Shown: positions 34,007 through 42,115 of the stretch, piece after piece | Layout: every line of letters starts with the position of its first letter | Position numbering within the stretch: position 1 is the first letter of the stretch | Origin: Salinirubellus litoreus | GTDB lineage: Archaea; Halobacteriota; Halobacteria; Halobacteriales; Haloarculaceae | DNA: 64,000 nt | Reading direction: 5' to 3' | Assembly (NCBI RefSeq): GCF_037335815.1 | Contig: NZ_CP147841.1 | Location: 3,162,001 to 3,226,000, forward strand | Notes under the pieces: model-generated | Databases searched by the model: none | What the model was told of the DNA's origin: nothing | Seen by the model: only the letters and a program-made list of their open reading frames with translations | Position numbers and translations under genes: made by a program

Positions 34007-34786
34007 GTGCACCTCACGAACCACACGAAGGACGGACTCGCGGACGGCGGTCGGGTGTTCGGCGCGCGGGCGAACAGTTTCTCGCCGGACCTGGTCGAGG
34101 TATACGGCGGACTCGGCCTCGACTTCGCCTGGCTCGACCTCGAACACGGCGGCCCGAGCGCCGAGGACGCGGTGAGTCTGGAACACCTCGTTCGCGCGGC
34201 GACCGTCGGCGGCGTCGACCTGATGGTCCGCCTCCCGTCGAACGATCCCTCGACCGTTCGGAAGGTACTCGACACGGGCGTCCGGACGGTGATCGTCCCG
34301 CGGGTCGAGACGGCCGATGACGTCCGTCGAGCCGCCCGGGCCGCGTTCTACACCTACGACGACGGGCCGGGCGAGCGGGGGGTCGCTCACGCCCGCGGGT
34401 CGTCCTGGGGCGCTGACGTGGACACCGACCGCGAGGACGCGAGCGTCCTCGTCGGCGCGATGATCGAGAACCGGACCGCCGTCGAGAACGTCGAGGAGAT
34501 CCTCTCGGTCCCCGAGATCGGGTTCGCGTACCTCGGGCCGGGCGATCTCGCCGTCTCGATGGACCATCCCGGCAGGAGTGACCACCCCGAGGTCCGCGAG
34601 GCCATCGAGACGTCCAGGAACGCCTGCGTCGAGGCGGGAATTCCCATCGGCGTCTCGGCCACCAGCGTCGAGGGTGCCCGTGCGGCGCTCGACGCGGGCC
34701 ACCGGATCGTGCGCCTCGGCGACGAGATGGAGGCCGTGCGACGACTGGTCGGCGACAGGCTCGAGGCGGTCACAGGCGGGGACTGA
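34007..34786 (+). CDS. HpcH/HpaI family aldolase
   Basis: 259 residues from a GTG start. Class II aldolase residues: H47 (DLEHGG), R75 (LMVRLPS), E154 (AMIEN) and D180 (GPGDLA). It is a close paralogue of the gene at 19256. Predicted to split a 2-keto-3-deoxy or 4-hydroxy-2-keto acid to pyruvate and an aldehyde. The region after YDDG (about 121-142) differs most from the paralogue and lies where substrate specificity is expected. It is followed by a lactonase-like gene on the same strand, 127 nt downstream. Confidence 0.87.
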   Translation: MHLTNHTKDGLADGGRVFGARANSFSPDLVEVYGGLGLDFAWLDLEHGGPSAEDAVSLEHLVRAATVGGVDLMVRLPSNDPSTVRKVLDTGVRTVIVPRVETADDVRRAARAAFYTYDDGPGERGVAHARGSSWGADVDTDREDASVLVGAMIENRTAVENVEEILSVPEIGFAYLGPGDLAVSMDHPGRSDHPEVREAIETSRNACVEAGIPIGVSATSVEGARAALDAGHRIVRLGDEMEAVRRLVGDRLEAVTGGD

Positions 34787-34881
34787 CGGGCGAGCGAAGT
34801 CGGGCCGTTGTCGACGGATCGCGTTCGGGACTACTTGGACGGCTGTTCGATGACGAGGGAACCGCTCACGCTCGGCGTAGA

Positions 34882-34886
34882 TTTAC
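34882..34886 (+). promoter_or_regulatory. TATA-like box for the gene at 34914
   Basis: tttac, 28-32 nt before the ATG at 34914. Confidence 0.45.
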
Positions 34887-34913
34887 CACACCCCCTGTCG
34901 TGGGTGAGCCGGG

Positions 34914-35711
34914 ATGTACACCGTCCATCCGATCCGCTGTGGCACGCTCGACCTCCCGAAGACGATCCTCACCTACATGCTCGACGAGGGCGTGACGGTC
35001 GCCTCGCCGGTGGTCGTCCTCCTCCTGCTGCCCGAGGACCCGGACGATCCCGTCGTCGTCGTGGACGCGGGGGCCGAACACGGGGAGGCCGCCGGACGTT
35101 CGATACCGGACGGCGGCCCGGATCCCATCCGCGAGGGGCTGGCCGAACACGGCGTCGACCCCGGCGACGTCGACTACCTCGTGCTGACCCACCTGCACCA
35201 CGACCACGCCGCCAACGTCGACCTCTTCCCCGGGAGCGAGGTCCTCCTCCAGCGCACCGAACTGGCGGCGGCGCGGGACCCGCTGCCGCCGCTGCGCCGG
35301 GCGTACCTCGACGAGCACGTGGCGGCGCTCGACGACGCCGACCTCACGCTCCTCGACGGCGGCTACCGCCTCGCCCCGGGCCTCGAACTGCTCCACACGC
35401 CGGGCCACACCGAGGGGATGCAGTCGGTGGTGGTCGAGACGGCGGGGGCGAAGCACGCCCTGGCCTGTGACCTGATCTACTGCCGGCAGAACCTCCGGCC
35501 CGGCGTGACCGAGATACGGGACGTCGACGGGGAGCGCATCGAGGTGACACCGGTCGAGCACGACCCGCCGTACGTTCCTCCGGGGCTCCACGTCGACGTC
35601 GCGGCGTGCTACGAGAGCGTCTCCCGGCTACGGGAACGCGTCGGCCCGGACGGCGTGCTACTGGGTGCACACGACCCGGAGCTGCTCGACGGGGCCTTTC
35701 CGCGAGCGTAG
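34914..35711 (+). CDS. Metallo-beta-lactamase fold hydrolase, N-acyl homoserine lactonase-like
   Basis: 265 residues. The dinuclear zinc motif is H93-x-H95-x-D97-H98 (THLHHDH), with H165 (TPGHTEG), D186 (ACDLIY) and H253 (GAHDPE) completing the site. The overall layout, including the MYTVHPIRCGTLDLPK start and the Y-C-R-Q segment, matches the AHL-lactonase branch of the family. In a sugar-oxidation island it may hydrolyse aldonolactones made by SDR enzymes rather than signalling lactones (inference). It is not a beta-lactamase, having no signal peptide. The strand partner upstream is an HpcH-type aldolase. Confidence 0.82.
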   Translation: MYTVHPIRCGTLDLPKTILTYMLDEGVTVASPVVVLLLLPEDPDDPVVVVDAGAEHGEAAGRSIPDGGPDPIREGLAEHGVDPGDVDYLVLTHLHHDHAANVDLFPGSEVLLQRTELAAARDPLPPLRRAYLDEHVAALDDADLTLLDGGYRLAPGLELLHTPGHTEGMQSVVVETAGAKHALACDLIYCRQNLRPGVTEIRDVDGERIEVTPVEHDPPYVPPGLHVDVAACYESVSRLRERVGPDGVLLGAHDPELLDGAFPRA

Positions 35712-35782
35712 CCGGTGCTCGGCGGCGTGCACGCCGAAAGAATTTGGATCCGGTCGTCTCCGCCGATCGCGAGGCGACCGTC

Positions 35783-36058
35783 TCAGACCGGCGAGGTCCG
35801 ATCCTCGACCTCGTAGAGACCGTAGCCGAGCGCGACCACGGCACCGACCGCGAACAGCAGCGCGTAGAACACCTCCGCGCCGGTCGTCCACACTCCCTCG
35901 TTGAAGTGGAAGTAGCTGGCGGCGGCCACGGCGACGGCCGCGAGTACCCACGCCTGCCAGACGTCAGCGGCGGCGTCGAGAGGTCCCTCGGCATCGGGGC
36001 CGGTCGATTCGACCTCGCTACCGCTGTCGCTCTCCTCGCGAAGCGCGTAGTCGTCCAT
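35783..36058 (-). CDS. Small two-helix membrane protein of unknown function
   Basis: 91 residues. An acidic N-terminal tail (MDDYALREESDSGSEVES) precedes two hydrophobic helices at about 36-52 and 61-82. The region VWTTGAEVFYALLFAVGAVVAL resembles small conserved haloarchaeal membrane proteins, but no family is recognised. It lies between the lactonase-like gene (convergent, 71 nt) and an enolase-family gene upstream (60 nt), on the same strand as the latter. Confidence 0.6.
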   Translation of the reverse strand: MDDYALREESDSGSEVESTGPDAEGPLDAAADVWQAWVLAAVAVAAASYFHFNEGVWTTGAEVFYALLFAVGAVVALGYGLYEVEDRTSPV

Positions 36059-36118
36059 GACAAGTCGCCTCCACCGGGCTGAGTGCCCGGAGTCCTTAAA
36101 GAGTGGTGCTTGCGAACC

Positions 36119-37384
36119 TCAGAGCGGCTCCAGCGGTTCCTGTCCGGGAGCCATGTGTTCGGCCACGACGTCGTAGTCGAGGTCGATACCCAGGCCCGGC
36201 TCCTCGGGGACGACGACCGCGCCGTCGTGGATCACCGGGTCGTCGCCGGTGTGCATGTCGTCCCACCACTCGACCTCCCGGGCGTGCCACTCCAGGGCGA
36301 ACGCCCCCGGTACGGTGGCGCAGGCGTGGACGCTCGCCATCGTCCCGATGGGGCTGGAGATGTTGTGCGGGGCGACGGGGATGTCGAAGGCGTCGGCGAG
36401 TGCGGCGATCTTCCGGAGCTCGAGGAGGCCGCCGCACTTCTGGATGTCCGGGGCGACCAGGTCGATGGCCTGCCCGGTCAGGAACGGTTCGAACCCCTCG
36501 AACCGCGTGATGTTCTCGCCGGCCAGGATGGGCGTGCTCGTGCTCTCGGTCACCTTCCGGTGGGCGTCGACGTTCTCCGGAGGGACCGGATCCTCGATCC
36601 AGTCGAGTTCGTACGGCTCGACCTTGCGGGCGATCTTCGTCGCCGTCTCGACCGAGAAGTTCCAGTGGAGGTCGAACCCGAGCGTCGGCTCGGACCCGAT
36701 GGCCTCGCGGACCGCCTCGACGATGTCGACCTTGTGCTGGATGGCGTCGGTCGAGAGCCGCCGGGTCGCGGTGTCGGCCGGCTCGACCTTCACGTCGAGG
36801 TCGAACTTCAGCGCGTCGAACCCCTCGTCGACGACCTCCTCGGCCGCCCGCGCGTACGACTCCGGCGTGTAGATATCGCGGGGCTCGGCGTCCGCGGCGG
36901 CCGCCAGGTTCTCCCCCGCGTGACAGTCAGCGTAGATCTGTACCTCGTCGCGGTACTTCCCGCCGAGGAGCTGGTAGACCGGCAGTCCGGTGACCTTCCC
37001 CGCGATGTCCCAGCAGGCCGTCTCGATCCCGCTCACCGCCGCCTGGGAGTAGCCGAGCGACCCGCCGAGCCCCGAGACGAGCTGGGTCATGTGCTCGACG
37101 AGCCGATCGACGTCGAGCGGGTTCTGGCCCACGAGCCCGGGTTCGAGGAACTCGACGTACTCGCTCGCCGGGCCGGGGAACGCCTCGCCGAGCCCGTAGA
37201 CGCCCGCGTCCGTGCGGACCCGGATGAGATTCCACGGGAAGTTACCCTCGACCACCACGCAGTCGATCCCGGTTATCTCGACGTCCCGCTCCTCGGTTCG
37301 GTTCTGGGGGCCGTCGCTCAGATCGCGCCAGCCGACCCCGCCGATCATGTCCGATACGAACTGTCGGTACTTCGAGTCGGGCAT
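36119..37384 (-). CDS. Galactonate/gluconate dehydratase-like enolase-superfamily enzyme (K-x-D, D-x-H)
   Basis: 421 residues from the ATG at 37384. The first 35 residues are a hydrophilic extension before the capping domain. Active-site positions: K193-x-D195 (LKFDLDV), D238 with H240 (FDLHWNF), E264 (WIEDPVPPEN), E290 (AGENITRF), D313 (APDIQKCGG) and H340 (PHNISSPIG). A histidine on strand 3 plus a histidine on strand 7 is the general base/acid arrangement of D-galactonate dehydratase, and the EDPVPPEN and PHN-x-x-(S/G)PIGTMA motifs fit archaeal aldonate dehydratases. Predicted product is a 2-keto-3-deoxy aldonate. The paralogue is at 50744. Confidence 0.83.
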   Translation of the reverse strand: MPDSKYRQFVSDMIGGVGWRDLSDGPQNRTEERDVEITGIDCVVVEGNFPWNLIRVRTDAGVYGLGEAFPGPASEYVEFLEPGLVGQNPLDVDRLVEHMTQLVSGLGGSLGYSQAAVSGIETACWDIAGKVTGLPVYQLLGGKYRDEVQIYADCHAGENLAAAADAEPRDIYTPESYARAAEEVVDEGFDALKFDLDVKVEPADTATRRLSTDAIQHKVDIVEAVREAIGSEPTLGFDLHWNFSVETATKIARKVEPYELDWIEDPVPPENVDAHRKVTESTSTPILAGENITRFEGFEPFLTGQAIDLVAPDIQKCGGLLELRKIAALADAFDIPVAPHNISSPIGTMASVHACATVPGAFALEWHAREVEWWDDMHTGDDPVIHDGAVVVPEEPGLGIDLDYDVVAEHMAPGQEPLEPL

Positions 37385-37411
37385 ATACGAGCGGGCGTGC
37401 AGCCGGACACC

Positions 37412-37417
37412 TGATAG
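37412..37417 (-). promoter_or_regulatory. TATA-like box for the gene starting at 37384
   Basis: Minus-strand cctatc, 28-33 nt upstream of the ATG at 37384. Confidence 0.4.
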
Positions 37418-37513
37418 GTGTTGGCATCGGAGAGGTTCCCGCACGTTCGAACACGAGCGGGCCGAAGCGAGCAGGGTGTGCCTCCTCCCGCCGTGAACCG
37501 AGCGTGACGACGG

Positions 37514-37978
37514 TTACTCGACCCGCTCGACCGTGTCGCCGACCCGTATCTCGCCGCTCTCCTCGACGTCGGCTCGGAGCCCGCCGCGGTGTGTCAGTGC
37601 CGCGACCACGCCGTCGGCCGTCAGCGATTCGAGGTGGTCGCACGGCTCGCAGAGCCTGATTCCACGGCAGACGACCTCCCCGATCCGGAACCGCTCGCCG
37701 ACGAGGTGGTTCAGCGCCACGCCACGCGTCGTGACGTTGCGCCGGTGTTCGCCGGGAGCGAGGTCGATCCCCGACTCGCGCTCGATGGCCGCGACCGACT
37801 CCCGCTCGACGAGCGTGAGCTCGTTCCCGCCGGCCGACGCCCCGGAGAACGTCCCCTCGGCGTCGAAGTACCGGTCGCCGCGCAGTCCCCGCCCCGCGAC
37901 CGCCTCGACGGACTCGCGGGGTTCCATCGGCTCGGTCGCCTCCCTCGCGACGTGTATCGACGCTATCGTCCCGTCCAT
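37514..37978 (-). CDS. MOSC domain protein
   Basis: 154 residues. MOSC features: a GRGLRGDRYF segment early, GNELTLVERESVAAIE, the RRNVTTRGVALNHLVG segment, and the conserved cysteine in LCEPCDHLE preceding the C-terminal strand. MOSC proteins handle molybdenum-cofactor sulfur or act as N-hydroxylated substrate reductases together with the cofactor. It may serve the molybdo/tungstopterin enzymes of the cell; the AOR is about 8 kb away (inference). It stands alone between two enolase-family genes on the same strand. Confidence 0.8.
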   Translation of the reverse strand: MDGTIASIHVAREATEPMEPRESVEAVAGRGLRGDRYFDAEGTFSGASAGGNELTLVERESVAAIERESGIDLAPGEHRRNVTTRGVALNHLVGERFRIGEVVCRGIRLCEPCDHLESLTADGVVAALTHRGGLRADVEESGEIRVGDTVERVE

Positions 37979-38053
37979 GCACCCCGGTCGCCGGGGGGTG
38001 TCCTAAGGCTTTCCGAGGCCCCGGGTGAAGCGCCAGGGCGGTCGAAGACGGAG

Positions 38054-39223
38054 CTACTCGTAGGTACGCCCGCCGACCGCGTTGTCCTCGATGTAGTCCC
38101 AGTCGTACTCGACGCCGAGACCGGGCCCGTCGGGGACGGGGAACGTCCCGTCGTCCTCGATGGCCTCCAGCCGGTCGGTGTAGTCCTCGTACACGGGGGG
38201 TTCGGCGTGGGGCGGACCAGAGGTGGGGCCGACCAGCCCGAGCTCGTAGTAGTTGGAGTTCCGGCTCGCGGCCATCAGGTGGCGGTGTGCGGGTCCGGGG
38301 AGGTGGTACTCGACGTCGAGGCCGAGCCCCTCGGCGATCCGGGCGATCTTGATCGCGCCCGTGATACCGCCGTCCCACTCCGGGTCGGCGCGGAGGAAGT
38401 CCGTCGCCTCCGCGGCGGCGAAGTCGGCGTGTGGTTCGAGGTCCCTGACGAGCTCGGTCAACAGCAGGGGCGTGTCGAGTGCCTCCCGGAGCTTCCGGTA
38501 GGCGTGCTGTGAGCTCCCGCCGCTGCCGATGGGGTCCTCGTACCAGTAGAACCCCTGCTCGTCGCAGGCCCGACCGACCCGGAGGGCGTCGGCGAACGTC
38601 TCGTACTGGCTGACCGGATCGAGCATCAGGTCCATCTCGTCGCCGACCCGTTCGCCCACCGCGCGAACGCCCTCGACCTCCCTACCTATGTCGCGGTCGT
38701 CGATCCCGCCGACGGGGTGCATCTTGAACGCCGGATACCCCAGATCCAGACACCGCTCGGCGAAGTCGGCGTACGCCTCGGGCGAGTCCAGCCCCGTCTC
38801 GCTGCCGAAGTAGCTCGACGCGTACGCTGGGAGCCGGGTACGGTAGGTTCCGAGGAGTTCGTGGATGGGGGCGTCGTGGTACTTCCCGGCGAAGTCCCAG
38901 AGCGCGATGTCGATCGGTCCGATGCCCATCCGGTCGTACTTCCGGAGCGCGCGCTTGAGTTCGCTCCAGTGGCGCTCACGATCCAGTGGGTCCTTCCCGA
39001 CGAGGTAGTCCGCGACCATGTTCACCTGCGCGAACGCGGGCGGGTTCCCGCCCACGTACTCGCCGGCGATCCCCTCGTCCGTCTCGATACGGATGGCGTA
39101 GGTGGTCCGCTCGTGGGTGTTCCCCGGGAGGTAGACCATGTCGAACCCCTTCGGGTTGTTCCCGGCGTCCTCGACGGGGTAGGTGAACTCGACGGTCTCG
39201 ATCCCGGTGATGGTGGGTGTCAC
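38054..39223 (-). CDS. Enolase-superfamily sugar-acid dehydratase-like protein, K-x-H type
   Basis: 389 residues from a GTG at 39223; the start ITGIETVEFTYP aligns with ITRIESTEFGYP of its paralogue at 60191. Active-site positions: K167-x-H169 (FKMHP), D202 (MLDPVSQ), E229 (WYEDP), E257 (LTELVR), D284 (WDGGITG), H313 and H315 (PAHRH). Close to the 60191 gene along its full length (shared RKYDRMG, DIALWDFAGKYHDAPIHELLGTYR), but with a different insert after the K-x-H strand, suggesting related yet distinct substrates. Divergent from the enolase-family gene at 39344. Confidence 0.85.
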   Translation of the reverse strand: MTPTITGIETVEFTYPVEDAGNNPKGFDMVYLPGNTHERTTYAIRIETDEGIAGEYVGGNPPAFAQVNMVADYLVGKDPLDRERHWSELKRALRKYDRMGIGPIDIALWDFAGKYHDAPIHELLGTYRTRLPAYASSYFGSETGLDSPEAYADFAERCLDLGYPAFKMHPVGGIDDRDIGREVEGVRAVGERVGDEMDLMLDPVSQYETFADALRVGRACDEQGFYWYEDPIGSGGSSQHAYRKLREALDTPLLLTELVRDLEPHADFAAAEATDFLRADPEWDGGITGAIKIARIAEGLGLDVEYHLPGPAHRHLMAASRNSNYYELGLVGPTSGPPHAEPPVYEDYTDRLEAIEDDGTFPVPDGPGLGVEYDWDYIEDNAVGGRTYE

Positions 39224-39310
39224 ACCCGTTCGTCCCCGGGGAGGGTCATGGTGGTTTGGGTGATCCGGCCACCCACAGGAGCGGACCCCGATCCGTCCGG
39301 GCGTGAGGTA

Positions 39311-39317
39311 GTTTTAT
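39311..39317 (+). promoter_or_regulatory. TATA-like box for the gene at 39344
   Basis: gttttat, 27-33 nt before the ATG at 39344. Confidence 0.55.
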
Positions 39318-39343
39318 CCGGCCCCCGGGGGGAAGGGGGCACG

Positions 39344-40567
39344 ATGCGACTCAGTGACGTCTCCGCACACACGCTGTCCTCGCCGATCGACCCGCCCCAG
39401 GAACGCCACTTCCTCGGCGGTTCTCGTCGACTGCTCAAGCGCGACGCGATCTTGGTGGTCGTCGAGACGACCGACGGCGCGGTCGGGTACGCCCCCGCCG
39501 GCGCGTCGAGTTCGGCGATGCGGGAGTACTTCGACGACGCCTCCCACAGCGACTTCGCCGGCCTGGTCGAGGAGGAGGTCGCACCGCACGTCCTCGGCGA
39601 GGAGATCGAGACCGCCGCCGACCTCCACGCGCTGGTCGACGAGGCCGGGCTCCCCCCGTTCCTCGAATCCCAGGCCGCCGCACCCCTCGACGTCGCGTTC
39701 TACGACCTCCTCGGCAAGGAGCGGGGCGCGCCGGTGTACGACCTGCTGGCCGACGGCGGCGACGTGACGACCGAACTCCCCCTCTACGCGAGCGCCGGGA
39801 TGTACATGGAGCCCGAGGGGTACGCCGAGCAGGCGAAGGCCATCCAGGATCGCGGGTTCGGCGGCTACAAGTACCGACCCGGGATCGGGATCGAGGAGGA
39901 CCTGCGGACGCTCGAACTGATCCGGGAGGCCGTCGGCCCGGAGATGGACGTGATGATCGACGCCCACACGTGGTGGAAGCTCCGGGATCACTCCTACTCC
40001 TTCGAGGAGGTGGTCGACCTGGTGAACCGGATGGCCGAGTTCGACCCCTACTGGCTGGAGGAGCCGGTCGAGCCCGCCGACTACGACGCCTACACCCGCC
40101 TCGCCGAGGAGGTCGACGTGCCGCTGGCGGGCGGCGAGAGCGAGGAGACGCCCGCGGGGCTGGTCACGCTCGCCGAGACCGGTGCCGTCTCGTTCCTCCA
40201 GGGCGACGTCCGGCACCACCGCGGGTTCACGGGCTGCTGGGAGGCGGTCGAGGCCTGCGTCGGCCGCGACGTGACGTACGTCCCCCACCAGTTCGGCACA
40301 CAGCTCGGGCTGGCGGCGAACGCCCACCTCACCGCGGCCGCCCCCGGGTCCGAGCTCCTCGAGTGTCCCGTCTTCGGCGACGACACCGCCGGGATGTACC
40401 CGTTCCCGCTGGCCGAGGAGATACTGGTCGACCCTCTCGACGTCTCGGACGGAACGCTGACGGTCCCCGACGGCCCGGGGCTCGGCGTCGAGGTCGACGT
40501 GGACGTCCTCGATCGCTACCCCCACATCGAGGGACCCTGGACGGAGTTCCACTACGACGAGGACTGA
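39344..40567 (+). CDS. Divergent enolase-superfamily enzyme (K-x-R, D-x-H)
   Basis: 407 residues. Active-site positions: K176-x-R178 (YKYRPG), D206 with H208 (IDAHTWW), E239 (WLEEP), E265 (AGGESEE), D288 (GDVRHHRG), H315 (PHQFGTQ). The capping-domain junction reads DVAFYDLLGKE instead of the usual DIALWDxxGK, and the strand-6 motif lacks the common Q-P-D, so this is the most divergent member in the window. The strand-3 histidine and strand-7 histidine suggest a dehydratase. Divergent from 38054-39223 and upstream of a small zinc-ribbon gene. Confidence 0.83.
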   Translation: MRLSDVSAHTLSSPIDPPQERHFLGGSRRLLKRDAILVVVETTDGAVGYAPAGASSSAMREYFDDASHSDFAGLVEEEVAPHVLGEEIETAADLHALVDEAGLPPFLESQAAAPLDVAFYDLLGKERGAPVYDLLADGGDVTTELPLYASAGMYMEPEGYAEQAKAIQDRGFGGYKYRPGIGIEEDLRTLELIREAVGPEMDVMIDAHTWWKLRDHSYSFEEVVDLVNRMAEFDPYWLEEPVEPADYDAYTRLAEEVDVPLAGGESEETPAGLVTLAETGAVSFLQGDVRHHRGFTGCWEAVEACVGRDVTYVPHQFGTQLGLAANAHLTAAAPGSELLECPVFGDDTAGMYPFPLAEEILVDPLDVSDGTLTVPDGPGLGVEVDVDVLDRYPHIEGPWTEFHYDED

Positions 40568-40640
40568 TAGGGGTTATCGTGGCCGACCGGAGGATTTCGA
40601 CCCGCCGACACGGGTCGAGGAGCGTGGCCTCGGGACGAGA

Positions 40641-40666
40641 AGGGGTGACCAACTACGGTAACCCCT
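40641..40666. terminator. Hairpin downstream of the enolase-family gene ending at 40567
   Basis: Stem aggggtgacc/ggtaacccct (one mismatch) with a 6-nt loop. A second small stem gcgggt/acccgc at 40670-40689 follows. It lies in the 189-nt gap before the zinc-ribbon gene; a 3'-end role is inferred from position only. Confidence 0.3.
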
Positions 40667-40756
40667 AGAGCGGGTCGCACGGAACCCGCCCGCACTCACC
40701 CCTACAATGCATACTGTTATCACCCCACAATGCGAACACGAGAGGGGTATCCACCA

Positions 40757-40915
40757 ATGGGACTGACCGACTCGCTCAGGCGCCTGATGGGCGGCGACAG
40801 CGACACGGAGGAGGGACCGCTCTACGAGTGCTCGACCTGCGGCCGACAGTACGAGGAGCAGCGGCGACTGTGTGTGGACTGTAACAGCCGCGTCCAGGAA
40901 GTGACCCCGGCCTAA
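40757..40915 (+). CDS. Small zinc-ribbon protein
   Basis: 52 residues. After a short amphipathic N-terminal helix (GLTDSLRRLMGG) comes an acidic linker and a zinc ribbon with two CxxC knuckles: YECSTCGRQYEEQRRLCVDCNSRVQ. Such tiny zinc-finger proteins are common in haloarchaea and many affect stress, biofilm or lipid phenotypes, but this one is not assigned. A GAGGGG stretch about 9 nt before the ATG could act as a ribosome-binding site, unlike the leaderless neighbours. An in-frame ATG at 40730 is an alternative start. It sits between two enolase-family genes on the same strand. Confidence 0.7.
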   Translation: MGLTDSLRRLMGGDSDTEEGPLYECSTCGRQYEEQRRLCVDCNSRVQEVTPA

Positions 40916-40954
40916 CCGACGGTCGGCGTCCCCGTCACCGTGTCGTGCACAATC

Positions 40955-40961
40955 ACTTATC
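40955..40961 (+). promoter_or_regulatory. TATA-like box for the operon starting at 40985
   Basis: acttatc, 24-30 nt before the ATG at 40985. Confidence 0.5.
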
Positions 40962-40984
40962 ACCACCGGGGTGGGACGGGGGAT

Positions 40985-42115
40985 ATGCAGGTCCGTTCGG
41001 TAGCGGCGATACCACTCTCACACCCCCTAGAGGAGGGTCGGTCGTTCGGCCACGCGAGAGGGCTAGCGACTGCGCGTAGTGCGACGCTGGTCCGCGTCGA
41101 GACGGCGGACGGGACTGTCGGGTGGGGCGAGGCGCTCGCGCCGCCGCGGTCGGTGGCGACCGTCGTCGACGAGGTCGTCTGCCCGCACGTCGAGGGGCGG
41201 GACCCCCACGAGATCGAGACGCTCGCGGAGCGGCTCTACGCCGGCGCGTACCACGTCGCCCGCGGTGCGCTGACCCAGTGTGCGCTCTCGGCCGTCGACA
41301 TCGCGCTATGGGATATCCTGGGGAAGGAGGCCGGCGAACCGATCTATCGACTGCTCGGGGGCGACGGGAGCCGGGAGATCGTCCCCTACGCCTCGACGGC
41401 GTACATCACCGAGTGGGGCGAGGACCCGGCCGAGTCGATCCGCGAGGCGGTCGACGAGGGGTTCGCCGCCGCGAAGCTCAAGATCGGCCGCTCGGTCGAG
41501 GACGACGTCGAGCGGGTCGCGGCGGCCCGGGAGGTCATGGGCGACGACGCGCGGATCATGGTCGACTGCAACGGGAACTACCGCCCGAAACAGGCGGTCC
41601 GCTCGGCGGAGGCGCTGGCCCCCTACGACCTGACGTGGTTCGAGGAGCCCATCCCGCCCGAGGACTTCGAGGGGTATCGCTACCTCCGTGAGCGCGTCGA
41701 CGTCCCGATCGCGGCGGGAGAGGCCCACTACAGCCGCTTCGAGTTCGACCGGCTCCTCGACGTCGTCGACGTGGTCCAGCCGGACCTCTGTCGTGCGGGC
41801 GGGTTCTCCGAGTCGCGGGTGATCGCCAAGCTCGCCACGACGCGAAACGTCGCCGTCAGACCGCACGTCTGGAACGCCGGCGTCGGGGTCGCGGCGGCCC
41901 TCCAGTACGCCGCGAGTCTCCCCGCCTACCCGCACGTCGAGAACGAGCCCGGGCCGTTCCTGTTCGAGTTCGACCGCTCGCCCAACCCCCTGCGCGACGA
42001 GCTGCTCGAGGAGCCGTTCGACCCGACGGGTGGCACGCTGGAGGTCCCCAGCGAGCCTGGGCTCGGTGTGACCGTCGACGAGGACGCCGTCGAGCGCTAC
42101 CGGGTGGAGCGATGA
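40985..42115 (+). CDS. Enolase-superfamily enzyme, mandelate racemase subgroup (K-x-K)
   Basis: 376 residues. Active-site positions: K164-x-K166 (AKLKIG), D194 and N196 (VDCNGNY), E220 (FEEP), E246 (AAGEAHY), D267 (QPDLCRAGG), H294 (PHVWN). The full mandelate-racemase set is present. The stop codon overlaps the start of the GH51 gene (ATGA at 42112-42115), so the two are translationally coupled. That ties this enzyme to arabinose-containing substrates and makes an L-arabinonate or related aldonate dehydratase the favoured hypothesis (inference). Confidence 0.86.
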   Translation: MQVRSVAAIPLSHPLEEGRSFGHARGLATARSATLVRVETADGTVGWGEALAPPRSVATVVDEVVCPHVEGRDPHEIETLAERLYAGAYHVARGALTQCALSAVDIALWDILGKEAGEPIYRLLGGDGSREIVPYASTAYITEWGEDPAESIREAVDEGFAAAKLKIGRSVEDDVERVAAAREVMGDDARIMVDCNGNYRPKQAVRSAEALAPYDLTWFEEPIPPEDFEGYRYLRERVDVPIAAGEAHYSRFEFDRLLDVVDVVQPDLCRAGGFSESRVIAKLATTRNVAVRPHVWNAGVGVAAALQYAASLPAYPHVENEPGPFLFEFDRSPNPLRDELLEEPFDPTGGTLEVPSEPGLGVTVDEDAVERYRVER

